DNA of 64,000 nucleotides, taken from positions 240,781-304,780 of the forward strand of contig NZ_QTVN01000002.1 in assembly GCF_003460605.1 (NCBI RefSeq), in the 5' to 3' direction. Each line of letters begins with the position of its first letter. Position 1 is the stretch's first letter. Below are positions 30,205 to 39,486 of this stretch, in pieces. Source of the stretch: Ruminococcus sp. AF31-8BH (lineage in GTDB: Bacteria; Bacillota; Clostridia; Lachnospirales; Lachnospiraceae). The notes under the pieces are model-generated. The model was not told the origin of the DNA. It was given only the letters and a program-made list of their open reading frames with translations, and did not search any database. A program made the position numbers and the translations under genes.

Positions 30205-32262
30205 ATGAATAGAAAAATCACCCCGAAAACAATCAGGCTGCACACTGTATTTGCCTTTTTGATAACCTTCGCTGTTGTTATGATCTGCGCTGTGATCTTG
30301 AACCAGAACCAGGTGAAGGAAGAGCAGATGAAAGCTACCTTTACCGCAGAGTCCACAGTAAACCGGATCGAATCCCAGATGAACCAGTATCTGGTCGCTT
30401 CCGATTTTATGAAAAACGTGGTAGAAAGCGGTTATGTGGTTACGGACAATCAGTTTGCCCAGATGGCCACGCTGCTTCAGGACGAGGAACATGTAATCGA
30501 AGCCTTTGAGCTGGCCAAGGACGGTTTGGTCTCCCAGGTATATCCCCTGGAGGGAAATGAGGAAGCCATCGGACTTGACATGCTCACCCAGCCTGAGCGC
30601 AGGAAGGAAGCCCAGCTTGCCAAGGAAAGCGGCCAGTACACCATTGCCGGTCCTTTTGAACTGGTACAGGGCGGCACCGGAGCCCTTCTTTTTGACCCGA
30701 TCTATATGGAAGATGCATCCGGGGAAGAAACCTTCTGGGGATTTTCCCTTCTGGTTCTGAACTGGGATAAATTTGTGGACAGGCTGGGGCTTGATTCCCT
30801 TGAAAATGCCAACTATCACTACCGGATCTGGAAGCACAATATGAGCACAGACCAGGATGTTTCCATTGCACAGTGTGATGACCTGGATCTGACCTCTGTA
30901 CTGGAAGTTGCCTGCAAGGTGCCAAATGATACCTGGTATTTCGAGATTGCAGCAAGGAACGGCTGGTTATCCGCCAACACGGTTCTGGCAGATTTTGTGA
31001 TTGCCCTTGCCATCGCATTTCTGGCGGGAATCGGATTCTGGCAGTTTGAGCAGCAGCGCTACAAGGACCGGGTATATGCCAGAGAGATTGAGAAATCCGC
31101 CGCCAAGGCCCGCCTGGCAAACGAAGCCAAGACCCGCTTCCTTTTCAATATGAGCCACGATATCCGGACGCCAATGAACGCCATCATCGGCTTTTCCGAG
31201 CTTTTGGAGGAGCATATCACAGAGCGGGAAAAGGTTGTCGACTATATCCAGAAGATTAAATCTTCCAGTGAGTTTCTGCTCTCTTTGATCAACGATATTC
31301 TGGAAATGGCAAGGATTGAAAGCGGAAAGGCATCCCTGAATCCGGCACCTGTGAATTCGAGAAAGCTTTTGGAATCCTTAGAAGCTGTTTTCGAGCCAAC
31401 CATGAGGAAGAAAGACCTGCAATATACCTGCAGGCTGAATATCAACCATGACTATGTGATCTGCGATGAAACCAAGGTACGTGAGATCCTTTTAAATGTA
31501 CTGGGCAATTCTGTGAAATACACGCCGGATGGCGGACAGATTTCCCTGATCGTTACGGAAATCCCTTCTCCAAAAGCCGATTGCGTCTCTACCCGCGTGA
31601 TTGTGGAAGATACCGGAATCGGCATGAGCGAGAAATATCTGCCCCACATTTTCGAGGAGTTTACAAGAGAGCGCACAAGTACAGAGAGCAAGGTAGTGGG
31701 GACCGGACTTGGACTTCCCATTGTGAAAGCGCTGGTTGAGCTGATGGAGGGAACCATCCAGGTAGAAAGCGAGCTTGGAAAAGGAACCCGAACCACCATT
31801 GAACTAACATTTCCAACTGCAACAAAGGAGCAGATCGACTCTTTACATATCCAGCTTCCTTCAGATGAAAAATCTGATTTTGCAGGCAGGCGGATCCTTC
31901 TTGCAGAGGACAACGACTTAAATGCAGAGATTGCCATGACCATTTTAGAGGAGAACGGTTTCCTGGCAGAACGCGCCGAGGATGGCCAGATCTGCGTGGA
32001 AATGGTGAAAAATGCCAAAGACCGCTACTACAGCCTGATCCTTATGGACATCCAGATGCCGAACCTGAATGGCTACGATGCTGCCCGGGAAATCCGCAGA
32101 TTAGATGGGGAGAAGGCCCGCATTCCAATCATCGCCATGACCGCAAATGCTTTCGAGGAAGACAAAAAGAAAGCCCTTGCCGCCGGAATGAATGCCCATA
32201 TCGCGAAGCCCTTCGACCTTCAGGTCCTGCTGAAAACAATGGAACAGGTTCTTTCTAAGTAA
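30205..32262 (+). CDS. Hybrid sensor histidine kinase with CHASE domain and receiver
   Basis: 685 aa. Membrane helix about 13-33, an extracytoplasmic CHASE-like sensor (34-250; VVESGYVVTDNQFAQMA, EAFELAKDGLVSQVYPL), a second helix about 265-282, HisKA (FNMSHDIRTPMNAIIGF, His318), HATPase (NVLGNSVKYTPDGG, DTGIGM, GTGLGLPIV) and a receiver domain (LLAEDND, LMDIQMPN with Asp615, AKPFD). It phosphorelays from His318 to Asp615. No dedicated output regulator is adjacent; ligand unknown. Alone in its operon, ended by a strong terminator. Confidence 0.92.
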   Translation: MNRKITPKTIRLHTVFAFLITFAVVMICAVILNQNQVKEEQMKATFTAESTVNRIESQMNQYLVASDFMKNVVESGYVVTDNQFAQMATLLQDEEHVIEAFELAKDGLVSQVYPLEGNEEAIGLDMLTQPERRKEAQLAKESGQYTIAGPFELVQGGTGALLFDPIYMEDASGEETFWGFSLLVLNWDKFVDRLGLDSLENANYHYRIWKHNMSTDQDVSIAQCDDLDLTSVLEVACKVPNDTWYFEIAARNGWLSANTVLADFVIALAIAFLAGIGFWQFEQQRYKDRVYAREIEKSAAKARLANEAKTRFLFNMSHDIRTPMNAIIGFSELLEEHITEREKVVDYIQKIKSSSEFLLSLINDILEMARIESGKASLNPAPVNSRKLLESLEAVFEPTMRKKDLQYTCRLNINHDYVICDETKVREILLNVLGNSVKYTPDGGQISLIVTEIPSPKADCVSTRVIVEDTGIGMSEKYLPHIFEEFTRERTSTESKVVGTGLGLPIVKALVELMEGTIQVESELGKGTRTTIELTFPTATKEQIDSLHIQLPSDEKSDFAGRRILLAEDNDLNAEIAMTILEENGFLAERAEDGQICVEMVKNAKDRYYSLILMDIQMPNLNGYDAAREIRRLDGEKARIPIIAMTANAFEEDKKKALAAGMNAHIAKPFDLQVLLKTMEQVLSK

Positions 32263-32283
32263 ATTATTATTTAAAATAAAGAT

Positions 32284-32320
32284 GCAGACTGCTAAAATAA
32301 GTTCCGGCAGTCTGTTTTTT
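32284..32320 (+). terminator. Rho-independent terminator after the hybrid kinase
   Basis: CAGACTGC (32285-32292) pairs with GCAGTCTG (32307-32314), followed by TTTTTT. Confidence 0.85.
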
Positions 32321-32408
32321 ATTGCAAAAACAGCTGTATCTCTTCGTTGTCGAATCTATTGGGGGAAAGGTATACTATAAAGTAATAGTTTTGAGGGGGA
32401 AGGCCTAC

Positions 32409-32606
32409 ATGGGAAAGAATAAAAAGTTAAAAAAATTAGTTATGCTGCACACTTTGCTCTGGATGATGATAGGAGCAAATAAGAAAAGAAAATGTGAACA
32501 TTTTTTAACAAAAATGAATTTTGTATATATTTTCAGCTTTTTCTTGCACTTCTTTTGTCAATTTGCTATAATTGTCTCAATAAACAGAAAGAAATGGGAG
32601 AGGTGA
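32409..32606 (+). CDS. Possible small membrane protein, 65 aa
   Basis: ATG 32409 has GAGGGGGAAGGCCTAC upstream, and a promoter-like TTGTCG-18-TATACT ends about 32374. The product is basic at both ends with a hydrophobic segment (FVYIFSFFLHFFCQFAIIVSI). The mgsA promoter lies within its 3' half and the sequence is AT-rich, so it may be chance. Confidence 0.3.
   Translation: MGKNKKLKKLVMLHTLLWMMIGANKKRKCEHFLTKMNFVYIFSFFLHFFCQFAIIVSINRKKWER
32544..32572 (+). promoter_or_regulatory. Promoter of the mgsA-rsmD-coaD operon
   Basis: TTGCAC (32544-32549), 17-nt spacer, TATAAT (32567-32572), 38 nt before the mgsA start. Confidence 0.75.
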
Positions 32607-32609
32607 ATT

Positions 32610-33005
32610 ATGAATTTAGGTATCATTGCACATAATAGCAAAAAAGTTCTCATTGAAGATTTCTGTATCGCCTATAAGAATATCCTGGCCAAGCATGAGG
32701 TTTATGCTACAGGCACTACAGGAAGAAGAATCGAAGAGGCTACCGGCCTTCATGTCCACAAATTTTTACCGGGCAGTATCGGAGGCGATAAGCAGTTCAT
32801 GGAGATGGTAGAGCGGCAGGATCTGGATATGGTAATACTTTTCTATAATCCTGTTATGATAGATCCGAAGGAGCCGGATATCACAGCCATTGTGAAGCGC
32901 TGTGACCAGTATAATATTCCGGTAGCGACCAACATCGCTACAGCAGAACTTCTTATTCTGGGGCTGGCCCGTGGAGATCTGGATTGGAGACTGAATCTGA
33001 AATGA
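32610..33005 (+). CDS. mgsA: Methylglyoxal synthase
   Basis: 131 aa, ATG after GGGAGAGGTGAATT. IIAHNSKKVLIEDF, ATGTTGRRIEEATG, PGSIGGDKQ and FYNPVMIDPKEPDI, then NIATAELLI, match the family along its length; the phosphate-binding TGTTG and catalytic Asp of GGD are present. Converts dihydroxyacetone phosphate to methylglyoxal and phosphate, a glycolytic overflow bypass relieving phosphate limitation. The stop overlaps the rsmD start. Confidence 0.95.
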   Translation: MNLGIIAHNSKKVLIEDFCIAYKNILAKHEVYATGTTGRRIEEATGLHVHKFLPGSIGGDKQFMEMVERQDLDMVILFYNPVMIDPKEPDITAIVKRCDQYNIPVATNIATAELLILGLARGDLDWRLNLK

Positions 33006-33556
33006 GAGTCATCGCAGGAAAAGCAAGACGACTAAACCTTAAAACCGTGCCGGGCATGGAAACACGCCCCACCACGGACCGCATCAAAGAAACTCTTTTT
33101 AATATTCTTCAGCCTGAACTTCTGGACTGTCGTTTTCTTGATCTGTTCAGCGGAAGCGGAGCCATCGGCATTGAAGCACTCAGCCGCGGAGCTGCTCAGG
33201 CTGTTTTTGTTGAGAAAAATCCCAAGGCATGTGCCTGCATAAAAGAAAATCTTACATTTACAAAACTTGCAGATAGTGGTAAACTGCTGAACATGGATGT
33301 GCTGCAGGCCCTTCGTTCCCTGGAGGGGAAGGGCGTTTTCGACTGCATATTCATGGATCCGCCATATAATCACGAACTGGAGCGCCAGGTTCTGGAGTAT
33401 CTTCAGGACAGCACCATCCTTGATGAGAATACACTGATCATCATCGAAGCTGATTTGGCTACAGATTTCGGATATGTGGAGGATCTTGGATATCGGCAGC
33501 TGCGTTCCAAAGAATATAAGACCAACAAGCATATATTTTTATGCCGGGGAAAGTGA
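33002..33556 (+). CDS. rsmD: 16S rRNA (guanine-N2)-methyltransferase RsmD
   Basis: 184 aa from ATG 33002, overlapping the mgsA stop. MRVIAGKARRLNLKTVPG, RPTTDRIKETLFNIL, FLDLFSGSGAIGIEALSRGA (AdoMet site) and FMDPPYNHELE (catalytic DPPY) are classic RsmD. Methylates G966 of 16S rRNA in the small subunit. Followed after 9 nt by coaD, its usual partner. Confidence 0.95.
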   Translation: MRVIAGKARRLNLKTVPGMETRPTTDRIKETLFNILQPELLDCRFLDLFSGSGAIGIEALSRGAAQAVFVEKNPKACACIKENLTFTKLADSGKLLNMDVLQALRSLEGKGVFDCIFMDPPYNHELERQVLEYLQDSTILDENTLIIIEADLATDFGYVEDLGYRQLRSKEYKTNKHIFLCRGK

Positions 33557-33565
33557 GAAAAATAC

Positions 33566-34054
33566 ATGGTAATAGCTGTTTATCCTGGAAGTTTTGATCC
33601 GGCCACCTACGGTCACCTGGATGTAATCAGACGTGCAAGCGTTTCTTTCGATAAAGTAATCGTAGGAGTTTTGCATAATTCTGCAAAAAGTCCGTTGTTT
33701 TCTGTGGAAGAACGTGTTAATATACTAGAAAAGGCAACAAAAGACATGCCGAATGTCACTGTTAAGGCATTTGAAGGTCTTTCTGTGAATTTTGCCCGAG
33801 AGAATCATGCACAGGTAATCGTGCGCGGGCTCCGTGCAGTGACGGACTTTGAGTTCGAGCTGCAGATGGCACAGACGAACCGGGTACTTGCTCCGGATGT
33901 TGACACCGTGTTTCTGACGACCAGCCTGGAATATGCTTACCTCAGTTCCACCATCATGAAGGAAGTGGCAAGCTATGACGGCGACCTGAGCAAATTTGCT
34001 CCGCCGGAAATTACCAAAGCTGTAAAGGAAAAGATGCACGATTTGAAGAAATAG
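33566..34054 (+). CDS. coaD: Phosphopantetheine adenylyltransferase
   Basis: 162 aa. [18 protein letters not shown] contains the T/HxGH nucleotide-binding motif; [21 protein letters not shown] and [17 protein letters not shown] (the ISSTxVKE site) complete the active site. Catalyses the fourth step of coenzyme A synthesis, transferring AMP to 4'-phosphopantetheine. Length and motifs are normal. Confidence 0.96.
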   Translation: MVIAVYPGSFDPATYGHLDVIRRASVSFDKVIVGVLHNSAKSPLFSVEERVNILEKATKDMPNVTVKAFEGLSVNFARENHAQVIVRGLRAVTDFEFELQMAQTNRVLAPDVDTVFLTTSLEYAYLSSTIMKEVASYDGDLSKFAPPEITKAVKEKMHDLKK

Positions 34055-34071
34055 AATAAGGAGAGTTTACT

Positions 34072-34707
34072 ATGAGCAGCAGAATTGAACAGATCATTGA
34101 AGAAATCGAAGAGTATGTAGACAGCTGTAAATATCAGCCGCTTTCTACAACCAAGATTGTAGTGAATAAGGAAGAAATCGAGGAGCTTCTTCGTGAACTC
34201 CGTCTTAAGACACCAGATGAGATCAAGCGTTATCAGAAGATCATCAGCAATAAGGATGCTATCCTTGAGGATGCACAGACCAAGGCTGACGCTCTGATCG
34301 CAGATGCTCAGAATAAAGCGCAGGAGCTTGTGACACAGCATGAGATCATGCAGAAGGCATACGCTCAGGCCAACGAGACCATCAATGCAGCGAACCGTCA
34401 GGCTCAGGAGATCCTTGACTCCGCTACACAGGATGCCAACAGCATTCGTCTCAGTGCGATCACCTATACAGATGATATGATGGCCAACATCGGCTCCGTT
34501 CTGAATCAGACTCTTGAGGATGCAGGCGGCAAATACAAAGGATTCATCGATGCCCTTCAGGCTTGCCTGGACGTTGTAAATCACAACCGTCAGGAGCTTG
34601 CTCCGCAGACTGCACAGGCAGCTGCCATTTCCGGATCCTATCAGACATCTGATACAGAGACATCCAAGGAAGATGAAGACCTTTTAAATGAGATTGGCGA
34701 TAACTAA
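34072..34707 (+). CDS. Coiled-coil protein, conserved downstream of coaD
   Basis: 211 aa. The N-terminal part EQIIEEIEEYVDSCKYQPLSTTKI and EEIEELLRELRLKTPDEI leads into long Ala/Gln/Glu-rich coiled coil (85-150; ILEDAQTKADALIADAQNKA, ANRQAQEILDSA), then an acidic tail. This DivIVA-like or ATP-synthase-b-like arrangement is often annotated as an ATPase subunit by similarity of coiled coils alone. Cytoplasmic; role unknown, possibly cell-envelope organisation. Last gene before the terminator. Confidence 0.7.
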   Translation: MSSRIEQIIEEIEEYVDSCKYQPLSTTKIVVNKEEIEELLRELRLKTPDEIKRYQKIISNKDAILEDAQTKADALIADAQNKAQELVTQHEIMQKAYAQANETINAANRQAQEILDSATQDANSIRLSAITYTDDMMANIGSVLNQTLEDAGGKYKGFIDALQACLDVVNHNRQELAPQTAQAAAISGSYQTSDTETSKEDEDLLNEIGDN

Positions 34708-34735
34708 ATGATTGTCCATAATCAGGAATTTTTCT

Positions 34736-34773
34736 CTGGCACAGCGTATTCTCATATATGCTGTGCCAGTTTT
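34736..34773 (+). terminator. Rho-independent terminator between convergent coaD operon and ylbJ
   Basis: CTGGCACAGC (34736-34745) pairs perfectly with GCTGTGCCAG (34760-34769), followed by TTTT; it just touches the 3' end of ylbJ on the opposite strand. Confidence 0.85.
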
Positions 34774-35695
34774 ATAAGAAGAGAAGGGTAAGCACAGCGG
34801 TTATGGCTGTGTTCAGGCATTTTGCAGAAGCGTATGGACGAAGGGAGAGATCCTTTCCAAGTACGCTTTTTGTCTGCGCCACAATGCAAAGCCCGCCGAA
34901 TGCACTCATGCAAAGGGCAAGAAGAACCCGCAGCCGGAAAGGAAAGCCAGAAAACAAAAGCCTGTGGACGCCTGTGGTTACCTCGATCATTCCAAAAAAA
35001 ATATATTTGCCCCCAGGCGGCAGAAACCAGAAATGGCTGACGCAGGCGGAGATAATGGAAAACATCAGGATGTAGCCGCCCAGCTTTGCCATGGTTTCAA
35101 AACTGTTCATGATCACGGAATCGAGGATGCCTCCCTGTGCGGCTGCCCTGTTTTCTGTAGATTCCAGGTCTGCCAAAACAGGCGTGCTTTTTTTTCGAAA
35201 GACGAAGAAGCGGAAAAAGCACATGCAGGTCATATCTGAAAGAAACAGAATTCCGACCAGAAATCCCACCGGAACTTTTCCCTCCAGACAGATCTGGCCC
35301 ACATATGTAACAAGAAAGGCAGGACTTGGATTGTTGCAGAAGGTCAGCAGGTATTCCGATTCCTGGCGGCTGATTTTCCCGGCGTGATACAGGTCGGCGG
35401 TGAGCTTTGCACCCATGGGATAGCCGCAGAGCAGGCCAAGAACAAAGGCGTAGGCTCCTTCTCCGGAAAGTCCGGTAAGCACCTTGAAAAATGGTGCGAT
35501 TGGTTGTACAATTCTTGTAATTCCATCTGTGCGAAGCAGGATCCCGGTCAGGATCAAAAAGGGCAGAAGAGTGGGAAGCAGGGTGTCCAGCCAAAGCCCC
35601 AGTCCCTCCCGCGCAGCCGCCAGTGCTTCCTTTGGGAATGCAAGAAGAAATGCCAGAAGCAGACATATGGTGAGAATTGTGATTCTTTTTTTCAT
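34772..35695 (-). CDS. ylbJ: Sporulation integral membrane protein YlbJ
   Basis: 307 aa from ATG 35695 (ATGAGGTCAAT upstream); longer in-frame starts are unlikely. About eight hydrophobic segments. LDTLLPTLLPFLILTGILL, LCGYPMGAKLTADLYHAGKIS, LLTFCNNPSPAFLVTYVG and VIMNSFETMAKLGGYILMFS match YlbJ with its nucleoside-recognition/gate repeats. Needed for spore cortex formation in Bacillus under sigma-E control. No clear sigma-E promoter was seen. Supports a spore-forming host. Confidence 0.88.
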   Translation of the reverse strand: MKKRITILTICLLLAFLLAFPKEALAAAREGLGLWLDTLLPTLLPFLILTGILLRTDGITRIVQPIAPFFKVLTGLSGEGAYAFVLGLLCGYPMGAKLTADLYHAGKISRQESEYLLTFCNNPSPAFLVTYVGQICLEGKVPVGFLVGILFLSDMTCMCFFRFFVFRKKSTPVLADLESTENRAAAQGGILDSVIMNSFETMAKLGGYILMFSIISACVSHFWFLPPGGKYIFFGMIEVTTGVHRLLFSGFPFRLRVLLALCMSAFGGLCIVAQTKSVLGKDLSLRPYASAKCLNTAITAVLTLLFL

Positions 35696-35964
35696 ATTGA
35701 CCTCATAAATGTTGACGTTGTTGTTCACTTGAATCAGCTGTACTGCGCCTATGGGCGCTTCCACAACTGCCGACCATCCCGATGTCCAAGAATTCGCTCG
35801 TGCGGGGCATGGTTCGTTCCTGGCTGCCGTCTGGGGGCTTTCATAGTAAAGCACCTTGCGGAACGCTGCCAGTGAACAGCAATCAGACAGTTCTTTCGTA
35901 CTAACATCTTATTCTAAAAAGAACGAAACTTTCCATTAAAAAACGAAAACGGAGGTAATTTTAC

Positions 35965-37416
35965 ATGCCAGTATTAGAAAACTATGAACCGAAAAAGGTA
36001 TTCCACTATTTTGAAGAAATCTGCGCCATTCCCCACGGCTCCGGAAATACCAAGCAGATCAGTGATTATCTGGTAAAATTCGCCAAAGACCACGACTTTG
36101 ACTACGTGCAGGATGACATGAACAATGTGGTAATCTATAAACCAGCCACCCCAGGCTATGAAAAAGCCTCTGTGCTGATCCTTCAGGGACATATGGACAT
36201 GGTCTGCGAAAAGCGCCCGGAGGTAGAACATGATTTTACCAAAGACGGCTTAAAGCTTCGTGTAGACGGTGATTTTCTCTCGGCAGAGGGAACCACACTT
36301 GGCGGTGACGACGGAATTGCAGTGGCTTACGGGCTGGCAATTCTTGACAGCACAGATCTTCCCCATCCTGCACTGGAAGTCCTTTTCACAGTAGATGAAG
36401 AAATCGGACTTCTCGGCGCAGACGGCTTCGACTGCAGCGTGTTAAAGGGCAGACGGATGATCAACCTGGATTCTGAGAACGAAGGCAGTCTGTGGGTAAG
36501 CTGTGCAGGCGGCGTTTCCGGAAATTCTTACCTTCCGGTACAGCGTGTGGACGCATCCGGGGAAAAGCTTTCTGTGAAGATCTGCGGCCTTACAGGCGGC
36601 CATTCCGGTGCGGAGATCGACAAGAACCGTGCCAGCGCCAATATTCTCATGGGCCAGTTCCTCTATGAGCTGGGTGCGGTCTGCGGCTATGCCCTTGCAG
36701 AGTTAGAAGGCGGCCAGAAGGACAACGCCATTCCAAGAGAGTGCCAGGCTTCCATTCTTGTGCTGCCGGAGGAAGTATCTGCAGTTACCTCTCTTGCAGA
36801 AAAAATGCAGAAGGATTTCCGGGAGGAATACACAGGCTCCGATGAAAACATTACCATCCAGGTAACAAAAGAAGGGGAAGCAGACGCATCCGTCCTTCAC
36901 CCAACCAGCCAGGAGAAAGTAATTTTCTACCTGATGAACCTGCCCTTTGGCGTGAAAAAAATGAGCGGCACCATTGAAGGGCTGGTAGAGACCTCCTGCA
37001 ACCCTGGAATCCTGAAACTGTACGGAGATGAGCTGTTTGTACAGACCAGCATCCGAAGCGCTGTAGGCACAGCCAAGGAAGCCCTTTCCCACAAGATCCA
37101 GTATCTCACAGAGTTCCTGGGCGGAGAGTACGACACAGAGGGCGATTATCCGGCCTGGGAGTACCGCAAGGATTCCCCTCTTCGGGATAAGATGGTAGAA
37201 GTGTACCGTGACCTGTACGGCAAAGAACTGAAAGTAGTTGCCATCCACGCTGGACTGGAATGCGGACTTTTCTATGAGAGAATGGAAGGGCTTGACTGCA
37301 CCTCCCTTGGCCCGGATATTCTGGATATCCACACCTCTGAGGAGCGTCTGGACATGGGTTCTGTGAAACGGGTGTGGGAATATTTAATAGAAGTTTTGAA
37401 AAATTTGAAAGATTGA
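35965..37416 (+). CDS. pepD: Aminoacyl-histidine dipeptidase (M20 family)
   Basis: 483 aa, ATG after ACGGAGGTAATTTTAC. FHYFEEICAIPHGSGNT, LQGHMDMVCEK (metal His/Asp), TTLGGDDGIAVAYGLA (bridging Asp), TVDEEIGLLGA (catalytic Glu pair) and LTGGHSGAEID are typical of PepD. A cytosolic zinc enzyme that cleaves Xaa-His and other dipeptides. The preceding 269 nt (35696-35964) hold no gene; only a small GCGCC/GGCGC hairpin is visible. Confidence 0.94.
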   Translation: MPVLENYEPKKVFHYFEEICAIPHGSGNTKQISDYLVKFAKDHDFDYVQDDMNNVVIYKPATPGYEKASVLILQGHMDMVCEKRPEVEHDFTKDGLKLRVDGDFLSAEGTTLGGDDGIAVAYGLAILDSTDLPHPALEVLFTVDEEIGLLGADGFDCSVLKGRRMINLDSENEGSLWVSCAGGVSGNSYLPVQRVDASGEKLSVKICGLTGGHSGAEIDKNRASANILMGQFLYELGAVCGYALAELEGGQKDNAIPRECQASILVLPEEVSAVTSLAEKMQKDFREEYTGSDENITIQVTKEGEADASVLHPTSQEKVIFYLMNLPFGVKKMSGTIEGLVETSCNPGILKLYGDELFVQTSIRSAVGTAKEALSHKIQYLTEFLGGEYDTEGDYPAWEYRKDSPLRDKMVEVYRDLYGKELKVVAIHAGLECGLFYERMEGLDCTSLGPDILDIHTSEERLDMGSVKRVWEYLIEVLKNLKD

Positions 37417-37495
37417 ATCAGCCTTAAAGATTCGCTTTCCTGCAACTGATTCTCATCGAAAAAGTTCCAATTGAATCATTATTCTGACAATTTCA

Positions 37496-37539
37496 AAACA
37501 GCTGCACAGGAAAAATTTTTCCGCCGCAGCTGTTTTTTT
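37496..37539 (+). terminator. Rho-independent terminator after pepD
   Basis: AAACAGCTGC (37496-37505) pairs with GCAGCTGTTT (37526-37535), T-run to 37539. Confidence 0.85.
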
Positions 37540-37623
37540 GTTCTACTTTTTCCTTTTCCACATATATTATCTGAGGGTAAAAAAATCGCCCCACATTTTC
37601 CCATATCTAAGAGAGGAAATGCC

Positions 37624-38457
37624 ATGAAAAGAAAGACCGGAAAACAGCTGATCCTTCTTCTGTTTCTTTTGTTTGCGGTAACTGCGCTTCAGAATTTTAT
37701 TCAGCAAAGGAGCAGGGCATCCCTGCTGCACACGGACACCTGTTTTACAGAAAGCTTCCGTGAACAGGCACTTTTGCCCTTGCTTTACCAGCAATTGGAA
37801 GCAGGAAATTACACGGATGGAGAATTTGCCGATCTTCTTACTGCCACTATGCTGAACCAAAGGTTTTACCCCAAAAAGATTTCCGGCGACAACTGCCCCT
37901 ATCTTCGCTTTAAACAGGACGAGTATCTTTTTTTGAAAGACTGCTACAGCGCCATCTGGAACGACCTGGAAACCTTCCCCATTCCCGCCCGGACCGGGAC
38001 GGACATTCAGGAAGAGATTTCCTATGAAAACACCTTTGGCGCCAGGCGGGATTATGGCGGCAGCCGCACCCACGAGGGCTGTGATCTTTTTGGCAGGATT
38101 TCAGAATCCGGATTTTATCCAGTGATCTCCATGACTTCTGGAACTGTGGCAAAAATCGGATGGCTTCCTCTTGGCGGGTATCGGATCGGCATACGTGCTT
38201 CCCACGGCGGCTATTTTTATTACGCTCACCTTGCTTCCTATGAGAAAAATTTTCAGATCGGGGAACCGGTAAAAGCGGGCCAGATCCTGGGATATATGGG
38301 CGATACCGGATACGGAGAGGAAGGAACCGCCGGGAAATTCCAGGTGCATCTTCATCTTGGAATCTATATAGATACCCAGGCGGGAGAGGAGCTTGGCGTA
38401 AATCCCTACTATGTTTTACAGGCTATGGAGAAAAAAGCGAAAAAATACACGTATTGA
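37624..38457 (+). CDS. Membrane-anchored M23 (LytM) family peptidase
   Basis: 277 aa from ATG 37624 (AGAGGAAATGCC upstream). N-terminal basic segment and membrane helix (8-24). The M23 domain occupies the C-terminal half: GSRTHEGCDLFG (zinc HxxxD), PVISMTSGTVAKIGW, YYAHLASYEKNF, VKAGQILGYMGDTGYG and FQVHLHLGIYID (HxH). All zinc ligands are present, so it should be active against peptide cross-links in peptidoglycan. Similar proteins act in sporulation or cell separation. Confidence 0.87.
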   Translation: MKRKTGKQLILLLFLLFAVTALQNFIQQRSRASLLHTDTCFTESFREQALLPLLYQQLEAGNYTDGEFADLLTATMLNQRFYPKKISGDNCPYLRFKQDEYLFLKDCYSAIWNDLETFPIPARTGTDIQEEISYENTFGARRDYGGSRTHEGCDLFGRISESGFYPVISMTSGTVAKIGWLPLGGYRIGIRASHGGYFYYAHLASYEKNFQIGEPVKAGQILGYMGDTGYGEEGTAGKFQVHLHLGIYIDTQAGEELGVNPYYVLQAMEKKAKKYTY

Positions 38458-38599
38458 TAACAAATTTTTCGAAATATATGTTATAATAACTCAATAGTGC
38501 CGGGGAAGATATTTTCCCGCGCCCTGATATCCGCGAATTGCTTCGCTGTAAAGCAGCTCCTGCAATTCGGGGGCATTCGTTTTGTAAGGAGCGATTTAT
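38458..38599 (+). promoter_or_regulatory. Promoter and leader hairpin upstream of the alarmone synthetase
   Basis: TATAAT occurs near 38480 in an AT-rich stretch with no good -35. Further on, CGAATTGC pairs with GCAATTCG around a loop (about 38534-38570), and GTAAGGAGCG is the ribosome binding site. A structured leader is possible. Confidence 0.4.
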
Positions 38600-39445
38600 A
38601 TGGAAATACAGTTATGGAGAAGCATTTTATGCCCCTACGAACTGGCGGTCAAGGAACTGATCGTCAAATTTGAACACATTATCAGCGAACACAGAGAAAA
38701 TGATCTGTATTCCCCCATCGAGCAGGTAAGCGGCCGCGTGAAAAGCGTGGCCAGCATCCTGGAGAAAATGCAGCGCAAGCATATTCCCATGGAGCGCATG
38801 GAAGAGGAAGTGGAAGACATTGCCGGAATCCGCATTATCTGCCAGTTTGAGGAAGATATTGAGACAGTCGCCTCCCTGATCCAGAACCGTTCTGACATGA
38901 CCATCAAAAGTGAGAAGAACTATCTGAAGCATGTGAAGCAGAGCGGCTACAGAAGCCTTCACCTGATCATTTATTATACAGTGGAAACCTTAAACGGCCC
39001 CAGGAAGCTTCAGGCGGAGATTCAGATCCGCACCATGGCAATGGACTTCTGGGCCACCATCGAGCATTCCCTTCAGTACAAGTACAAAGGGGACATGCCT
39101 CCCCATGTTGCAGAGCGCCTGACCAATGCGGCAGACGCCATTATCCTTCTGGACCAGGAGATGTCCTCTGTGCGTAATGAGATCATGGATGCACAGAATT
39201 CTTCCCAGATGCAGTCCAACCTTGTGAAGGATATTCTCAATAATATAGAGAATCTTTACCGCGTATCCAGCGAGAGAGAAGTGACCAAGATCCAGACCGA
39301 ATTCCTTCGGGTTTTCCATACCAAGGATCTGAAGCAGCTGGAGCGCTTCCACAGACAGCTTGACATTATCGCAGAGGGCTACCGGGCCCAGGCTGTCTAC
39401 CATGACATCGGCGGTCACCAGCCTGGGAAAGGATGCATTTCCTGA
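38600..39445 (+). CDS. Small alarmone synthetase (RelQ/YjbM-like (p)ppGpp synthetase)
   Basis: 281 aa. Synthetase core: YSPIEQVSGRVKSVASILEKM, DIAGIRIICQFEEDI (the metal-binding Asp), YLKHVKQSGYRSLHLIIYY and LQAEIQIRTMAMDFWATIEHSLQYK. No HD hydrolase, TGS or ACT domain, so it only makes (p)ppGpp. The C-terminal 90 residues are helical, longer than B. subtilis YjbM. First of a + strand run that continues through recU. Confidence 0.9.
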   Translation: MEIQLWRSILCPYELAVKELIVKFEHIISEHRENDLYSPIEQVSGRVKSVASILEKMQRKHIPMERMEEEVEDIAGIRIICQFEEDIETVASLIQNRSDMTIKSEKNYLKHVKQSGYRSLHLIIYYTVETLNGPRKLQAEIQIRTMAMDFWATIEHSLQYKYKGDMPPHVAERLTNAADAIILLDQEMSSVRNEIMDAQNSSQMQSNLVKDILNNIENLYRVSSEREVTKIQTEFLRVFHTKDLKQLERFHRQLDIIAEGYRAQAVYHDIGGHQPGKGCIS

Positions 39446-39486
39446 CGCCCTGCCGGATTTTGACCATACATAGGAGAAAAGAATCA